Origin: Pseudomonadota bacterium
Lineage (GTDB): Bacteria; Pseudomonadota; Gammaproteobacteria; Xanthomonadales; Rhodanobacteraceae
Reading direction: 5' to 3'
NCBI GenBank assembly: GCA_021777635.1
Contig: JAJYDI010000027.1
Span: 1-15,682, forward strand
DNA: 15,682 nt
In this document: piece after piece, positions 7,560-14,541 of the stretch
How the letters are laid out: each line of letters opens with the position of its first letter
Numbering within the stretch: the first letter of the stretch is position 1
Program-made: the position numbers and the translations under genes
Notes under the pieces: generated by a model
What the model was told of the DNA's origin: nothing
What the model saw: only the letters and a program-made list of their open reading frames with translations
Database searches by the model: none

Positions 7560-8113
7560 AGGTGATCGAGACAGCACTTCCCGATGCGCTGATCCTTGAA
7601 CCGCAGGTGTTCGGCGATGCGCGCGGCTTTTTCTACGAGAGCTACAACAAGGCCAAGTGGCGCGACGCCGGCATCCATGCCGAGTTCATCCAGACCAACG
7701 TGTCGCGCTCGGCCCGCGGCGTGCTGCGCGGCCTGCACTACCAGTGGCCGAATCCGCAGGGCAAGCTGGTCAGCGTGCTCGAGGGCGAGGTGTATGACGT
7801 GGCGGTGGATATCCGCCGCGGTTCGCCCACGTTCGGGCAGGCGGTCGGCGTGATGCTGACGGCGGACAACCATCGCCACTTCTGGATCCCGGAAGGCTTT
7901 GCGCACGGCTTCTGCGTGCTGTCCGAGTTCGCCACCTTCACCTATCAGTGCACCGCGCTCTACGACGCCAAGGCTGATGCCGGCATCCGCTGGAACGACG
8001 CCGACCTCGCCATCGACTGGCCGCTGAGCGAGCCGCTGCTGTCGGACAAGGACCGCAAGACGCCGTTCCTGAAGGACGTGGCGCCCGAGCGGCTGCCGAT
8101 CTACGCGCCGTGA
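7556..8113 (+). CDS. rmlC: dTDP-4-dehydrorhamnose 3,5-epimerase
   Basis: 185 residues, the standard RmlC length. Cupin fold; converts dTDP-4-keto-6-deoxyglucose to dTDP-4-keto-L-rhamnose. Visible family marks: [12 protein letters not shown] at 20-31, [18 protein letters not shown] at 46-63 with the catalytic base His61, the substrate-contacting Lys70 in [27 protein letters not shown], the stretch [16 protein letters not shown] at 109-124, and Tyr130, the expected general acid. Start and stop both overlap neighbours by 4 nt (ATGA with rmlA, GTGA with rmlD), so translation is very likely coupled along the operon. Confidence 0.97.
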   Translation: MKVIETALPDALILEPQVFGDARGFFYESYNKAKWRDAGIHAEFIQTNVSRSARGVLRGLHYQWPNPQGKLVSVLEGEVYDVAVDIRRGSPTFGQAVGVMLTADNHRHFWIPEGFAHGFCVLSEFATFTYQCTALYDAKADAGIRWNDADLAIDWPLSEPLLSDKDRKTPFLKDVAPERLPIYAP

Positions 8114-9051
8114 GGATCCTGCTGCTGGGTGCCAACGGCCAGCTGGGCCGCACGTTTCTCGAACACGGCGGCTTGGCCGCGCGCGGCACGCTGATCGCGG
8201 CCACGCGCGATGGTCTGCTGACCGACGGTGGCTACGGCGAGATCGCCGATCTGGCGGCGCCGGAAAGTCTGCCCGCCCTGCTTAATCGCATACAGCCGGA
8301 CGTGATCGTCAATGCGGCGGCCTACACCGCAGTGGATCGCGCCGAACAGCAGGAGGCGCTGGCAACGCGTGTCAACGGCGAAGCCGTCGCGGCGCTGGGC
8401 GCGTGGGCGGCGGCGCGCGGCGCGCTGGTGGTCCACTACTCGACCGATTACGTGTTCGACGGTGGCCAGCCGCAGCCGTATGCGGCGGATGCGCCGGCGG
8501 CGCCGCTGGGCGCCTACGGCCGCAGCAAGCTGGCCGGCGAACAGGCGCTGCGCGACAGCGGTGCGGATCATCTGACGTTTCGCACCGCGTGGGTGTATGC
8601 CGCGCACGGCCAGAATTTTCTGCGCACCATGTTGCGCCTCGGCGGCGAGCGCGAAGAGCTGCGGGTGGTCGCCGACCAGCATGGCGCACCCACCGACACG
8701 CGGCTGATCGTGCGAGGCAGCCTCGCCGCGCTGGATCGCTGGCAGCAGGGCGACGCCACGCAGCGCCGCCAGCTCGGCGCCACCCATCATCTGGTCGCCA
8801 GCGGCGCCACCACCTGGCACGGTTTTGCCAGCGCGATTGTCGAGCAGGCCGCCGCGCGGAAGCTGATCGCGCGCGCACCGCGCGTGGTGCCGATCAGCAG
8901 CGCCGAGTTCCCTACCCCCGCCGTGCGACCGGCATGGTCGCTGCTGGACAACAGCGGCTTCCAGCAGCGCTTCGCCTTCCCGCTGCCCGACTGGCGCGAA
9001 GGACTGGCAGAAGTCATGGCCGAACTCGCCGGACCATCCCGCGCCCGGTAA
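8110..9051 (+). CDS. rmlD: dTDP-4-dehydrorhamnose reductase
   Basis: 313 residues from a GTG start at 8110 that overlaps the rmlC stop (GTGA). SDR-type reductase that makes dTDP-L-rhamnose with NAD(P)H, the last pathway step. Motifs: [13 protein letters not shown] at 1-13 for cofactor binding, NAAAYTAVDRAE at 68-79, YSTDYVFDG at 110-118, YGRSKLAGE at 136-144 with catalytic Tyr136 and Lys140, and RTAWVYAAHGQNFLRTML, all as expected for RmlD. Last gene of the operon; the REP tandem block begins about 30 bp after its stop and may stabilise or end the transcript. Confidence 0.96.
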   Translation: MRILLLGANGQLGRTFLEHGGLAARGTLIAATRDGLLTDGGYGEIADLAAPESLPALLNRIQPDVIVNAAAYTAVDRAEQQEALATRVNGEAVAALGAWAAARGALVVHYSTDYVFDGGQPQPYAADAPAAPLGAYGRSKLAGEQALRDSGADHLTFRTAWVYAAHGQNFLRTMLRLGGEREELRVVADQHGAPTDTRLIVRGSLAALDRWQQGDATQRRQLGATHHLVASGATTWHGFASAIVEQAAARKLIARAPRVVPISSAEFPTPAVRPAWSLLDNSGFQQRFAFPLPDWREGLAEVMAELAGPSRAR

Positions 9052-9080
9052 GGCGGCCATCACAGAGAAACCCCGCATCC

Positions 9081-9355
9081 GCAGGGCGGACACTGTCCGC
9101 CGGCCGTTGCACAAACGGAGAGCCGGCGGGCGGTGCCCGCCCTGCGCGGCGCACGACAAGCGCTAAGCCGGGCCGTGGCCACCCTCTTTGGTAGGGCGGA
9201 CACTGTCCGCCGGCCTTTGCACAAGCGGAGAGCCGGCGGGCGGCGCACGACAAACGCCAAGCGGGCCGCGGACACAAGCCGGGCCGTGGCCACCCTCTTT
9301 GTAGGGCGGACACTGTCCGCCGGCCTTTGCGCCGGCGGGCGGTGCCCGCCCTGCG
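9081..9355. repeat. 110-bp tandem array of paired REP-like palindromes
   Basis: The palindrome GGCGGACACTGTCCGCC occurs at 9085-9101, 9195-9211 and 9305-9321, exactly 110 bp apart. Each is followed by its inverted partner GGCGGGCGGTGCCCGCC (9125-9141, 9334-9350), except that the middle partner (from 9235) has lost part of its palindrome. Between units lie shared words such as CCGTGGCCACCCTCTTTG. A palindrome plus its inverted partner can fold as a stem of about 24 bp around a short loop. The block fills most of the 426-bp gap between rmlD and manC. The rest, 9356-9477, holds only the manC upstream region; GACAAT at 9433-9438 is a weak -10 candidate. Confidence 0.85.
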
Positions 9356-9477
9356 CGGATCCCGCCAGGTCATGATGCGATAGGCAAGCCCGAAGCGCAT
9401 GACCACGGCATGCGGCCGAGGCACGTTTGGGCGACAATCGCAGCACTTTTTACCTTGACCCAGGCAGGTTGGATGTC

Positions 9478-10890
9478 ATGTTGATCCCCCTCATTCTCAG
9501 CGGCGGCAGCGGCACCCGGCTGTGGCCGGTATCGCGCAAGAATCTGCCCAAGCAGTTCCTGGCGCTGGCCGGGCGGGGCACGCTGTTCCAGCAGACGCTG
9601 GAGCGCACCCGCACGCTGCCGCAACTGGCCAGCCCGATCGTGGTGGCCAGCGAGGATCACCGCTTCCTCGCTGCCGACCAGCTGCTGGAGCTGGGCATTG
9701 ACAGCGCCACCATCGTGCTGGAACCGCTGGCGCGCAACACTGCGCCGGCGATTGCGCTGGGCGCACTGCAGGCGCTGCGCCGCGGCGGCGATCCGCTGCT
9801 GCTGGTGCTGCCGGCCGATCATCTGATCGGCGACACCGCCGGCTTCGTCGAGGCGGTGACGCGCGCCACGCCGCTGGCCGAACAGGGCTGGCTGGTGACG
9901 TTCGGCATCCGCCCGGACCGGGCCGAGACCGGCTTCGGCTACATCCGCCGCGCCGAGGCGGTGGGCGAGCACGGCTTCCAGGTGGCGCAGTTCGTGGAGA
10001 AGCCCGACCGCGCCACCGCCGACGCCTACCTGGCCGACGGCAGCTACGACTGGAATTCGGGCATGTTCCTGTTCAAGGCGTCGCGCTATCTGGAGGAGCT
10101 GGCCGAACACGCGCCGGCGATGCTGGCGGCCGTGCGCGCGGCGGATGCGCAGGCCCGCGCCGATCTGGACTTCGTGCGCATCGAGCGCGACGCCTTTGCC
10201 CTGGTGCCCGACGACTCGATCGACTACGCGGTGATGGAAAAGACCCATCGCGCCGCGGTGATTCCGGTCAGCTGCGCGTGGAGCGACATCGGCTCGTGGG
10301 CGGCGCTGTGGCTGACCGGCGACAAGGACGCGCAGGGCAACCTGTGCGAGGGCGATACACTGGCCATCGACAGCCGCAACTCGCTGCTGCGCTCGCATGA
10401 TCGGCACCTGCTGGCCACCGTCGGCGTCGATGACCTGATCGTGGTGACCACACCGGACGCCACCCTGGTGGCCCGCCGCGACGCGGCGCAGGACGTGAAG
10501 AAGATCGTCGAGCAGCTGAAGGCCGCCGGCCGCAGCGAACACTCGCTGCACCGCGTGGTGCATCGGCCGTGGGGCAGCTACGACTCGCTGGAGGCCGGCG
10601 ACCGCTTCCAGGTCAAGCGCATCGCGGTCAAGCCCGGCGCCAGCCTGAGCCTGCAGAAGCACCATCACCGCGCCGAGCACTGGATCGTAGTCTCCGGTAC
10701 CGCCGAGGTGACCTGCGACGACAAGGTGTTTTTGCTCGGCGAAAACCAGAGCACCTATATCCCGCTGGGCAGCGTGCATCGCCTGCGCAACCCCGGCAAG
10801 CTGCCGCTGGAGCTGATCGAGGTGCAGTCGGGCAGCTATCTGGGCGAAGACGACATCGTGCGCCTCGACGACGTCTACGGCCGCGCCTGA
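9478..10890 (+). CDS. manC: Mannose-1-phosphate guanylyltransferase / mannose-6-phosphate isomerase (bifunctional)
   Basis: 470 residues from the ATG at 9478, close to Xanthomonas XanB; GGTTGGA ends 4 nt before it as a ribosome-binding site, whereas the open extension to 9427 has no family character. The N-terminal part is the GDP-mannose pyrophosphorylase: LSGGSGTRLWPVSRKNLPKQF at 7-27, then GFGYIRRAE, FVEKPDRATA and WNSGMFLFKAS. From about residue 360 a cupin-type phosphomannose isomerase domain follows, HRPWGSYDSL, QKHHHRAEHW at 393-402 (metal-binding residues) and the end ELIEVQSGSYLGEDDIVRLDDVYGR. Role: mannose 6-phosphate formation and GDP-mannose synthesis for mannose, fucose or rhamnan-type glycans. 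The partner phosphomannomutase (xanA/manB) is not in this window. Its stop abuts the ltaE stop. Confidence 0.96.
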   Translation: MLIPLILSGGSGTRLWPVSRKNLPKQFLALAGRGTLFQQTLERTRTLPQLASPIVVASEDHRFLAADQLLELGIDSATIVLEPLARNTAPAIALGALQALRRGGDPLLLVLPADHLIGDTAGFVEAVTRATPLAEQGWLVTFGIRPDRAETGFGYIRRAEAVGEHGFQVAQFVEKPDRATADAYLADGSYDWNSGMFLFKASRYLEELAEHAPAMLAAVRAADAQARADLDFVRIERDAFALVPDDSIDYAVMEKTHRAAVIPVSCAWSDIGSWAALWLTGDKDAQGNLCEGDTLAIDSRNSLLRSHDRHLLATVGVDDLIVVTTPDATLVARRDAAQDVKKIVEQLKAAGRSEHSLHRVVHRPWGSYDSLEAGDRFQVKRIAVKPGASLSLQKHHHRAEHWIVVSGTAEVTCDDKVFLLGENQSTYIPLGSVHRLRNPGKLPLELIEVQSGSYLGEDDIVRLDDVYGRA

Positions 10891-11952
10891 TCAGCGCGTG
10901 AGCACGGCCGCAGACGACTGACCGCGGACGAAGAAGTCGCGGAACGCCTGGACCACGCGCTCGATCCCCGCATCGTCGATATCCAGATGCGTCACCAGCC
11001 GCAGCGTGGGCAGGTAGCCGATGCTGATGCGGATGCCGGCCGCGCGCAGATGGGCGTCCAGATCGCGCAGCCGATCGGTCGGCACGTCGACGTAGACCAT
11101 GTTGGTGTACTGACCGAGCAGGTCGACTCCGGCGATCTCGCGCAGGCAGCCCGCCAGATATGCGGCGCGGCGATGGTCGTCGGCCAGCCGCGCCACGTGA
11201 TGATCCAGCGCAAACAGCCCGCCCGCGGCGAGGATGCCGGCCTGGCGCCAGCCGCCGCCGGCGACCTTGCGCCAGCGCCGCGCCTTGTCGATCAGCGCAT
11301 GCGAGCCGACCAGCACCGAGCCGACCGGCGCACCGAGGCCCTTGGACAGGCACACGGAGACGCTGTCGAAATGTCGCGCGATCGCGCGCGCCGGCACCGC
11401 GCAGGCGACCGCCGCGTTGAACAGCCGCGCGCCGTCCAGATGCAGGCCCAGCCCGCGCTCGCGGGCCAGCTGGTGCGCCGCCTGCAGGTAATCCAGCGGC
11501 AGCGCCCGCCCCCACCAGGTGTTCTCCAGCGCCAGCACCCTGGTGCGCGCGAAGTGCGGATCGACCGGCTTGATCGCCGCGACGACCTTGTCCAGCGGCA
11601 GCGTGCCGTCGGCGTCCTGCGCAATCGGCTGCGGCTGGATCGAGCCCAGCACCGCCGCACCACCGCCCTCCCAGCGGAACGTGTGCGCGTCGGCGCCGAC
11701 CAGGTATTCGTCGCCGCGCTCGCAGTGCGCCATCAGCGCCAGCAGGTTGGACTGGGTGCCGGTGGGCACGAACAGCCCCGCCTCGAAGCCGAGATCGTCC
11801 GCCAGCCGCTGCTGCAGTGCGTTGACGGTGGGGTCCTCGCCGTAGACGTCGTCGCCCACCTCGGCCGCCAGCATCGCCGCGCGCATCGGCGCGGTGGGGC
11901 GGGTCACCGTATCGCTGCGCAGATCGATCAGGGGCTGGTGGGTCGGGGACAT
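10891..11952 (-). CDS. ltaE: Low-specificity L-threonine aldolase
   Basis: 353 residues from the ATG at 11952, with GGAG 8 nt upstream; a longer open frame to 12204 has no family character. PLP fold-type I enzyme cleaving L-threonine and allo-threonine to glycine and acetaldehyde. Family marks: [12 protein letters not shown] at 9-20, [15 protein letters not shown] at 33-47, [12 protein letters not shown] at 62-73, His90 stacking over [17 protein letters not shown] at 97-110, [10 protein letters not shown] at 171-180, and [10 protein letters not shown] with the PLP Lys204. The stretch that in E. coli LtaE reads ENTHN, with a His near the active site, is ENTWW here (143-147). The gene is convergent with manC and probably not part of the sugar pathway; the transcript would run into manC antisense because no terminator separates them. 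Confidence 0.95.
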   Translation of the reverse strand: MSPTHQPLIDLRSDTVTRPTAPMRAAMLAAEVGDDVYGEDPTVNALQQRLADDLGFEAGLFVPTGTQSNLLALMAHCERGDEYLVGADAHTFRWEGGGAAVLGSIQPQPIAQDADGTLPLDKVVAAIKPVDPHFARTRVLALENTWWGRALPLDYLQAAHQLARERGLGLHLDGARLFNAAVACAVPARAIARHFDSVSVCLSKGLGAPVGSVLVGSHALIDKARRWRKVAGGGWRQAGILAAGGLFALDHHVARLADDHRRAAYLAGCLREIAGVDLLGQYTNMVYVDVPTDRLRDLDAHLRAAGIRISIGYLPTLRLVTHLDIDDAGIERVVQAFRDFFVRGQSSAAVLTR

Positions 11953-11983
11953 CGGAGGTACTCCAGGGCAAGGTGGGGCCGAC

Positions 11984-12003
11984 GGGCAGGCTCGAACCTG
12001 CCC
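11984..12003 (-). other. Hairpin in the ltaE leader
   Basis: Perfect 7-bp inverted repeat, GGGCAGG and CCTGCCC, around a 6-nt loop that reads TTCGAG on the minus strand. It lies about 30 nt before the ltaE ATG. No T run follows, so it is not a classical terminator; it could affect initiation or be incidental in GC-rich DNA. Confidence 0.4.
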
Positions 12004-12223
12004 CGCCGACGAAGCGATACAACCCGCACCCGCGAGACCGATGACGGCCGCTGACCCGGCTGCGGAATGCCGCCTACGGTACAGAAACACGAAGCAGAAG
12101 CCAGCCCCGCCATCCGGGGCGGCACACAGGCGACGGCCTTCTTCCGCGCCCCGCCGCAGCCCGCCGGCCGACGGAGCGCGCTGCCAGCGGCAGGCGTACG
12201 GCAAATTGCCGCGTCGATCGGCA

Positions 12224-12252
12224 ACACAACGCTAACGGCGCCTCGGTAGAAT
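12224..12252 (+). promoter_or_regulatory. Candidate promoter for the LAB_N / glycosyltransferase genes
   Basis: TAGAAT at 12247-12252 is a good sigma-70 -10 box standing out in GC-rich sequence. The matching -35 position, 17 bp upstream (12224-12229, ACACAA), is a poor match to TTGACA. If active, transcription would begin close to 12258-12260, within the left arm of the hairpin element that follows, and give a leader of roughly 175 nt. Confidence 0.3.
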
Positions 12253-12253
12253 C

Positions 12254-12322
12254 GCGCGGCGGCAAGCGCTGCGAAAGCAGCGCACGCGCCGCGCCAAGGC
12301 CCGTTCGCCGCCGCCGGCGAAC
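12254..12322 (+). other. Two consecutive strong hairpins in the presumed leader
   Basis: First hairpin: outer arms GCGCGGCG (12254-12261) and CGCCGCGC (12287-12294), a small internal loop, then inner arms GCGCTGC (12266-12272) and GCAGCGC (12277-12283) closed by the GNRA tetraloop GAAA. All 15 base pairs are perfect. Second hairpin: GTTCGCC (12303-12309) and GGCGAAC (12316-12322). No T tract follows either. They lie between the candidate -10 box and the LAB_N start. Could be a structured 5' leader, a small RNA or a folded DNA site; no known riboswitch class is recognised. Confidence 0.5.
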
Positions 12323-12434
12323 CGGCGCCGCGGCAGGGTGGATATCGCTGCGCGTGCTACTGTTTCGAGCCGTCGGCCGGTCGATCTTGCGACGGGCTGT
12401 TCCCATCATTGCAACCCCGGAATCACCTGTTTTC

Positions 12435-12701
12435 ATGAGCAGCAATACCCTCTGGCTGGCCGTGGGTTTCGCCGGGCAGGCGCTTTTCGGCATGCGCTTT
12501 TTCGTGCAGTGGCTGCATAGCGAATCGCGCCGCAAAAGCGTTATTCCGCTGACGTTCTGGCATCTCAGCATCGCCGGCGGCATCGTGCTGCTGGGCTACG
12601 CCATCCATCGGCGCGAGCCGGTGTTCATCGTTGGCGAAGCCGTCAGCCTGATGATCTTCGCGCGGAATCTGCAGATGCTGCGCAGAAAGCCCGTGCACTG
12701 A
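12435..12701 (+). CDS. Small LAB_N (lipid A biosynthesis N-terminal domain) membrane protein
   Basis: 88 residues from the ATG at 12435; an upstream in-frame ATG at 12354 would add 27 unconserved residues. The whole protein is one LAB_N domain: GFAGQALFGMRFFVQWLHSESRRKSVIPLTFWHLSIAGG at 9-47, then EPVFIVGEAVSLMIFARNL, with about three hydrophobic helices (near 5-24, 36-56 and 63-80). The domain is named from lipid-A-disaccharide synthase (LpxB) fusions and also occurs alone, often beside dolichyl-phosphate-mannose-type and ArnT-like glycosyltransferases. Its size resembles the small ArnE/ArnF flippase subunits. It ends 14 bp before the ArnT-like gene, so the two are probably co-transcribed and act together in the inner membrane. 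The family call is firm; the function is not established. Confidence 0.88.
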   Translation: MSSNTLWLAVGFAGQALFGMRFFVQWLHSESRRKSVIPLTFWHLSIAGGIVLLGYAIHRREPVFIVGEAVSLMIFARNLQMLRRKPVH

Positions 12702-12715
12702 CGCGGGCTGGTGCA

Positions 12716-14290
12716 ATGTTGCCTTCCCTCCGATCGACGACGAACCCAGAAGATTCCCAGCGCATGCCAGGCCCCCCCTTTTCCGCAGCCGCCCCGCGTC
12801 GATTCATGCCTGGCCGGGGACGCTCCGCCGTGATCTGGCTGTTCTGCCTCAGCCTGCTGCTTGGCTTCGCCTTCCAGGGCACGCGGGCGGTATGGAGCAC
12901 CGACGAGGGCCGCTACACCGAGAACGCCCTGCAGATGATCGATTCGGGCAACTACCTGGTGCCGGCCTATGGCACCGATCGCCTGAACTTCAGCAAGCCG
13001 CCGATGACCTACTGGGCCATCGCTGCCGCGGTGAATGTCTTCGGCCACACCGAATGGGCCGTGCGCACACCCAACGCGCTGGCCTTCGCCCTGACCGCGC
13101 TGCTGCTGTGCCTGATGGGCGCGCAGCTGCTGCCGGAGAAAATGTGGCTGCCCGGATTGATTTATGTCGTGACCCTGGCGCCCTTCATCGCGACCAACGT
13201 GGTCAGCACGGACACGCTGCTGACGCTGTTCGAGGCGCTGGCCATGGCCGGCTTCGTGGCGGCGGAGCTGACGCCGGGCGCGCCGGCGCGGCGCGGCCCC
13301 ATCTACCTGATGTGGCTGGGCTTCGGTCTGGCGTTTCTGACCAAGGGCCCGCCCGGGCTGCTGCCCCTGCTGGCGATCGTGCCCTTCATCGTGAAGCGCG
13401 ACGGATGGCGCGCGCTGGGACGCATTTTCGCGCCGGGCGGCCTGGCACTTTTCGCAGTGGTGGGGTTCCTGTGGTACCTGGTCGTGATCGTCCGCACGCC
13501 GGGGCTGCTGCACTACTTCCTGTATTTCGAAGTCTACGAGCGCATCCTGACGCCCACGCAGAACCGCAACCCGCAGTGGTACGGCTGGCTGGTTGCCTAT
13601 GGGCCGGTGTTTGCCTTCACCACGCTGCCGTGGTCGCTGGCCATGTTTCGCGGGATCGGCGAGGCGCTCTCCCTTGCCAGCTGGCGGCGCTGGTGGCGCG
13701 AGGCATCGACGCCGCTGTTGCTGCTGCTGTGGTTTGTGCTGCCGCTGATCATTTTCTGCGTCTCGCGCTCGCGGCTTCCGGTGTACGCGTTGCCGCTGTT
13801 CCTGCCGCTGTCGCTGATGCTGGCGCTGGGCCTGCGCCAGCGCATCGATCTCACACGTACGCACCAGCGGATTCTGCTGGGAGTGTGGATCGTCGCATTG
13901 ATCGCGCTGAAGGGCGTGGCGAGCATCTATCTGAAATCTGCTTCGGACAACCGGCTGCAGGCGCAGCAGCTCGATGCCATCACCGCGGGATCGGACTATG
14001 CCGCGCTGGCCTTCGTGGACAAGACCTCGGCCGACGTGGGCATCGAGGAACACACGCCGTGGGGCATGCGCCTGTACATCAACAAGCCGTTCTACGGCAT
14101 CGCCTGGGGCAAGCCCGGCAGCAGCGGTCAGGTGTGCGCCCTGCTGCGCGATCACGCGAGCGTGCTCTACGTGGTTGACGCGGGCATCGCGCCGGAGGCG
14201 TTCCGCGCGGCCGTGCAGGCGTGCCAGCCCCACGCCATCAGCACCATCGGCAGCTGGCGCCATCAGCCGCTGGAGCTGGTCCGGCGCTGA
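12716..14290 (+). CDS. ArnT-like GT-C fold glycosyltransferase (GT83/PMT family)
   Basis: 524 residues from the ATG at 12716. No start has a clear ribosome-binding site; ATGs at 12764 and 12806 would remove a polar leader of 16 or 30 residues. The first periplasmic loop carries WSTDEGRYTENALQMIDSG at 60-78 with the catalytic acidic residue expected of GT-C enzymes (Asp63), followed by LNFSKPPMTYW at 90-100, both matching ArnT. Around ten hydrophobic segments follow, including FLTKGPPGLLPLLAIVPFIV and SRSRLPVYALPLFLPLSLML, and a soluble C-terminal part of about 120 residues. Such proteins move a sugar from undecaprenyl phosphate to lipid A, glycan or protein on the periplasmic side. Donor and acceptor cannot be read off; L-Ara4N transfer is only one option, and no arnABCD genes are present here. 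Confidence 0.88.
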   Translation: MLPSLRSTTNPEDSQRMPGPPFSAAAPRRFMPGRGRSAVIWLFCLSLLLGFAFQGTRAVWSTDEGRYTENALQMIDSGNYLVPAYGTDRLNFSKPPMTYWAIAAAVNVFGHTEWAVRTPNALAFALTALLLCLMGAQLLPEKMWLPGLIYVVTLAPFIATNVVSTDTLLTLFEALAMAGFVAAELTPGAPARRGPIYLMWLGFGLAFLTKGPPGLLPLLAIVPFIVKRDGWRALGRIFAPGGLALFAVVGFLWYLVVIVRTPGLLHYFLYFEVYERILTPTQNRNPQWYGWLVAYGPVFAFTTLPWSLAMFRGIGEALSLASWRRWWREASTPLLLLLWFVLPLIIFCVSRSRLPVYALPLFLPLSLMLALGLRQRIDLTRTHQRILLGVWIVALIALKGVASIYLKSASDNRLQAQQLDAITAGSDYAALAFVDKTSADVGIEEHTPWGMRLYINKPFYGIAWGKPGSSGQVCALLRDHASVLYVVDAGIAPEAFRAAVQACQPHAISTIGSWRHQPLELVRR

Positions 14291-14326
14291 CGCCGTCGGC
14301 GCCGCGGCAGCGCCCGGCCGCGTCAG
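14287..14326 (+). terminator. Hairpin overlapping the glycosyltransferase stop codon
   Basis: Arms CTGACGC (14287-14293) and GCGTCAG (14320-14326) are perfectly complementary, and the interior can form a second stem (GGCGC 14298-14302 with GCGCC 14310-14314). The stop codon TGA lies inside the left arm. There is no T tract after it, so if it ends transcription it would do so poorly or with help. Confidence 0.3.
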
Positions 14327-14331
14327 GACAT

Positions 14332-14360
14332 CTGCACATTTCGCTCGCACTGGTTATGCT
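14332..14360 (+). promoter_or_regulatory. Weak candidate promoter before the amidotransferase gene
   Basis: TATGCT at 14355-14360 resembles a -10 box and lies about 180 bp before the amidotransferase ATG. The -35 position (14332-14337, CTGCAC) matches poorly. It would allow the amidotransferase to be read separately from the glycosyltransferase. Confidence 0.2.
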
Positions 14361-14541
14361 TTGCAGGTTGTTCGATGCCCTGCGGCAACGGGTTCCGCGA
14401 CGCGGCAACCCGCTGCGTCGGGCACTGGCCGGGGTGCGGCTGCGGGCGCGCCATGCTTCCGCTGCGTCATGGATGGCGACCGACATTCACCGCCATCACC
14501 GCGTGGCTTCCATCGCGTTTCTCCCATAGGCATCTCGATCC

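Larger units (their letters stand above)
11953..12434. other. Gene-free region between ltaE and the LAB_N gene
   Basis: These 482 bp separate two divergent genes. They hold the ltaE leader with a hairpin, a possible -10 element for the rightward genes and a strongly structured leader, each listed separately. The open frames crossing it are Ala/Arg/Pro-rich readings of GC-rich DNA with no recognisable family. I see no REP copies of the type found at 5231 and 9081, no tRNA and no terminator with a T tract. Confidence 0.6.

Noticed and set aside
9081..9355. Regularly spaced repeats as a CRISPR array
   Set aside because: The 110-bp period is too long, the sequence between palindromes is itself repeated, and no cas genes are present.
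9370..10779. 469-codon minus-strand open frame antisense to manC
   Set aside because: Low-complexity His/Arg/Gln/Val-rich translation with no domain; manC on the plus strand is complete and typical.
11970..12010. tRNA T-arm-like sequence (GGTTCGAGCC on the minus strand)
   Set aside because: Stem and loop lengths do not fit a T arm (6-7-bp stem with 6-nt loop), and no acceptor, D or anticodon arms are found around it.
12596..14350. 584-codon minus-strand open frame antisense to the ArnT-like gene
   Set aside because: Gln/Arg/His-rich shadow of hydrophobic coding sequence; the plus strand encodes a canonical GT-C protein.
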